Shown here piece by piece: positions 30,640 through 32,466 of a DNA stretch of 32,466 nt (positions within the stretch are counted from its first letter, which is position 1; the number at the start of each line of letters is the position of its first letter). The stretch is taken from the NCBI GenBank assembly GCA_030418545.1, contig QAIB01000023.1:1-32466 (forward strand), in the 5' to 3' direction. The notes under the pieces are model-generated. The model was not told the DNA's origin. It did not search any database and worked only from the letters and a program-made list of their open reading frames with translations. A program made the position numbers and the translations under genes. Source of the DNA: Xenophilus aerolatus (GTDB lineage: Bacteria > Pseudomonadota > Gammaproteobacteria > Burkholderiales > Burkholderiaceae_C).

Positions 30640-31673
30640 CGTTGTCTTCCTTGTTCGTTCCAATGCACAAGCGGCAGCCCGGCCACCGGAGACCGAAAAC
30701 TCGGCAAGGTGGTGCCACGCAAACTGCCGATGTAAACGGTCCGTAGATCGGGCCCGCCGAACGTCAGGCTGGCCATCCAGGGCGCCAACGTACCGGCCGC
30801 GGCCGCCATGATCTCGGGCGTGAGGGTGCGCGCCTCGAAGTGCGCGTTCAGGCGCTTCGTGGCTTCCCGGTCGCTGTCGTCCAGCAGCGTGAGCACATCG
30901 CCTTCCGGGGTGATCGCGATGAGCTTGTCTGTCATGACCAGCGTCACCCAGAGATTCCCGTATGCGTCGAAAGCGAAGCCGTCCGGGAAGCCCTCCAGCC
31001 GGCTGGGTCCGTAGACCTCGCGGTCCGTGAGCGATCCGTCATCCTGCACGCGCAGGCGGGAAATGCGGCGACCATTGCTTTCGACGACATAGAGCCATGC
31101 CTCGTCGGCATCCATGCGGATCTCGTTGGTGCCCTCGAAGCCATCTGCGACGATCCGAGGACGCCCTTGTTCATCGAAGAGTGCGATGTAGCCATCGCGC
31201 GCCCGGGCGTTGATCGAATCGGTCCAGGGCTGCATGCGTGTCGTGACCGATAGCCAGAGCCGGCCCTTGCGGTCGCGCAGGGGGAAGTTCGCCTTGCCCA
31301 GCGGCTGGCTGTCGATGTGATCGAACAGGCGCCGGGTCCGCCCGTCGCGCGTCATGACTTCGACCGAATCGCTGCCCCAGTTCGCGATGAGCAGATCGCC
31401 ATTGGCGAGGAAGGTCATCCCGTTCGGAAGCGATCCCTGGCTCCTGATGTAGCGCGCTTCGAAATCGCCGTCCAATGCGACCGGCGCCTGCGGCACGATC
31501 AGGTGTTGAGCGCCATCAGGCGCAATGCGCATGGCGCCGCCGCGCGCGTCGGCGGCCCACACGGTGCCGTCCTTCTCTGCCAGGATGCATTCGGGTCGTT
31601 GAAGGTCACGGCCCACATGGCGGATCGCCGCGCGATCGACCTGCCAGCCTCTCAGAGGATTGTTCTTACCCAT
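30636..31673 (-). CDS. SMP-30/gluconolactonase-like protein
   Basis: The 345-residue beta-propeller protein carries the metal-binding residues of lactonases of this family: Glu28 in R-P-E-C-I, Asn183 in G-T-N-E-I-R and Asp231 in F-P-D-G-F-A-F-D. Repeating blade motifs include G-T-V-W-A-A-D, G-D-L-L-I-A-N-W-G and G-N-L-W-V-T. It would open a lactone ring. ATG 31673 matches the start of the conserved region. It is the first gene of the minus-strand operon; the divergent LysR gene begins about 105 bases away, so the operon promoter lies in that gap. Confidence 0.9.
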   Translation of the reverse strand: MGKNNPLRGWQVDRAAIRHVGRDLQRPECILAEKDGTVWAADARGGAMRIAPDGAQHLIVPQAPVALDGDFEARYIRSQGSLPNGMTFLANGDLLIANWGSDSVEVMTRDGRTRRLFDHIDSQPLGKANFPLRDRKGRLWLSVTTRMQPWTDSINARARDGYIALFDEQGRPRIVADGFEGTNEIRMDADEAWLYVVESNGRRISRLRVQDDGSLTDREVYGPSRLEGFPDGFAFDAYGNLWVTLVMTDKLIAITPEGDVLTLLDDSDREATKRLNAHFEARTLTPEIMAAAAGTLAPWMASLTFGGPDLRTVYIGSLRGTTLPSFRSPVAGLPLVHWNEQGRQR

Positions 31674-31723
31674 AGTCGCCGCCGAGAATACGGAGCTGCG
31701 CGCGATACCACCAACAGTTTCTC

Positions 31724-31757
31724 CCGATGGCAACCATCGGCAGGCGCCATACCTGCC
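31724..31757. promoter_or_regulatory. Two adjoining palindromes in the divergent LysR/operon promoter
   Basis: CCGATGG-CAA-CCATCGG (31724-31740) is immediately followed, with two bases shared, by GGCAGG-CGCCATA-CCTGCC (31739-31757). Both are perfect. They lie between the operon's first start (31673) and the LysR start (31778), exactly where a LysR-type regulator binds. The pair may be a recognition site plus an activation site. Confidence 0.55.
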
Positions 31758-31777
31758 CCGCTATGATTCGCCCCGCC

Positions 31778-32350
31778 ATGCGCTATCAGCGGATCGATCT
31801 CAACCTTCTCGTCGCTCTGGATGCTCTTCTGGCCGCGCGCAGTGTGACGCGGGCAGCAGAACGTATGCACATGACCCAGTCGGCCATGAGCGGCACCCTG
31901 GCACGGCTGCGCGAGCACTTCGACGACCAGTTGCTGGTCCAGGTGGGGCGTTCGATGCAACTGACACCGCGCGCTGAGAGCCTTATTCAACCCGTACGCG
32001 AAATCATCCTGAAAGTGGATTCGACGCTAGGGGTTCGCCCTGACTTCGATCCACCGACGGCGAATCGCCACTTCGTCATCATCGCGTCGGACTATGTCTC
32101 CAACGTCTTGCTGGCGGAGGTCCTTCGGCGCATCTCCCTCGTCGCACCGGGCCTCAGTTTCGATGTCAGGCCCACCAACAATGCAATGGCGCAGGATCTG
32201 GACCAAGGCCGCGTGGACTTCCTGGTGACGCCAGCGCACCTGACATTGGCCGACCATCCGCAAGCCATTCTGTTCGAGGACACCTATCATGTGATCGCAT
32301 GCGCCCAGCATCCAGAACTGGTAGATGGTCTCTCTCTAGGGAAGGTCTGA
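31778..32350 (+). pseudogene. LysR-family regulator, truncated by an IS5-family insertion
   Basis: The gene starts with R-I-D-L-N-L-L-V-A-L-D-A-L-L-A-A-R-S-V-T-R-A-A-E and M-T-Q-S-A-M-S-G-T-L-A-R-L-R, a complete LysR helix-turn-helix of the NodD/LinR-like group. The effector domain follows (F-V-I-I-A-S-D-Y-V), but after about residue 187 the frame enters an insertion sequence at 32340 and stops at TGA 32348-32350, giving 190 residues instead of about 300. ATG 31778 fits the family start; an upstream ATG at 31727 is less likely. A fragment with an intact DNA-binding domain could still bind but not respond to inducer normally. Confidence 0.85.
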
Positions 32351-32466
32351 ACAAGTCCACCAATCCTGCTCACAACCGTTGATTGGTGAGACGAGGACAC
32401 ACGCGATGAGCCAGCTCAGCTTTTCGGACGCGGAGTATGCCGGCAAGAGGAAGAAGACCCGGCGCG
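32340..32466 (+). mobile_element. IS5-family insertion sequence, left end (partial)
   Basis: The element starts GGAAGGTCTGAACAAG at 32340, an IS5-type terminal repeat, directly after CTAG (32336-32339), a plausible 4-bp target site for IS5 insertions. It interrupts the LysR gene and continues beyond the right edge, so the second end and target duplicate cannot be checked. Confidence 0.75.
32406..32466 (+). CDS. IS5-family transposase, N-terminal part (partial)
   Basis: Twenty codons are visible, beginning M-S-Q-L-S-F-S-D-A-E-Y and continuing K-R-K-K-T-R-R, a typical start of IS5-family (IS5 subgroup) DDE transposases. A GAGGA stretch about 11 bases upstream could serve as ribosome binding site. 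The gene is cut off by the end of the window, so its integrity is unknown. Confidence 0.75.
   Translation, partial: MSQLSFSDAEYAGKRKKTRR

Overview
The window looks like an accessory region of a high-GC betaproteobacterium, most likely Burkholderiales and probably Comamonadaceae-like. The reasons are the GC-rich codon use, two Bug-type (tripartite tricarboxylate) binding proteins, the IS66, IS3 and IS5 relatives, and a KfrA-type DNA-binding protein beside a tyrosine integrase. No rRNA, tRNA or CRISPR array was seen.

Positions 1-8 kb are a mobile-element scrapyard. An IS3-family end sits inside an IS66 transposase remnant (1-353). Next come hypothetical and decayed genes, then an intact redox cassette: an Old Yellow Enzyme, a GlxA-type AraC regulator and a divergent antibiotic-biosynthesis-monooxygenase-like protein (1639-4234). 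A half IS3 transposase follows, and then a complete four-gene IS66 element (4976-7978).

Positions 8-14 kb are a small island. It holds an IS66-truncated ImmA/IrrE-type metalloprotease and a visibly less GC-rich gene for a proteasome-like Ntn-hydrolase that begins Met-Thr, translationally coupled to a 78-residue protein and closed by a strong terminator. It continues with a KfrA-like protein, a VapBC toxin-antitoxin pair and a tyrosine recombinase.

Positions 14.0-16.4 kb are a mosaic of five broken genes with no insertion sequence at the joints: sensor kinase, response regulator, cytidine-deaminase-fold enzyme, aldehyde dehydrogenase and a LivF-type ATPase.

Positions 16.5-31.7 kb hold fifteen intact minus-strand genes, most overlapping by a few bases, which read as one catabolic operon. 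In transcription order they are: SMP-30/gluconolactonase-like protein, fumarylacetoacetate-hydrolase-family protein, cyclase-family hydrolase, DenD-like NAD-dependent dehydrogenase, a complete taurine/nitrate-type ABC importer (binding protein, ATPase, two permeases), CocE/S15 hydrolase, a second ABC binding protein, an ACMSD-like amidohydrolase, an alpha/beta hydrolase related to C-C bond hydrolases, a Bug protein, a D-2-hydroxyacid dehydrogenase and another Bug protein. Together they suggest import, ester or amide hydrolysis, ring or C-C cleavage and oxidation of an unidentified, probably xenobiotic or aromatic-derived acid. The divergent LysR regulator (31778) is cut by an IS5-family element that runs off the right edge.
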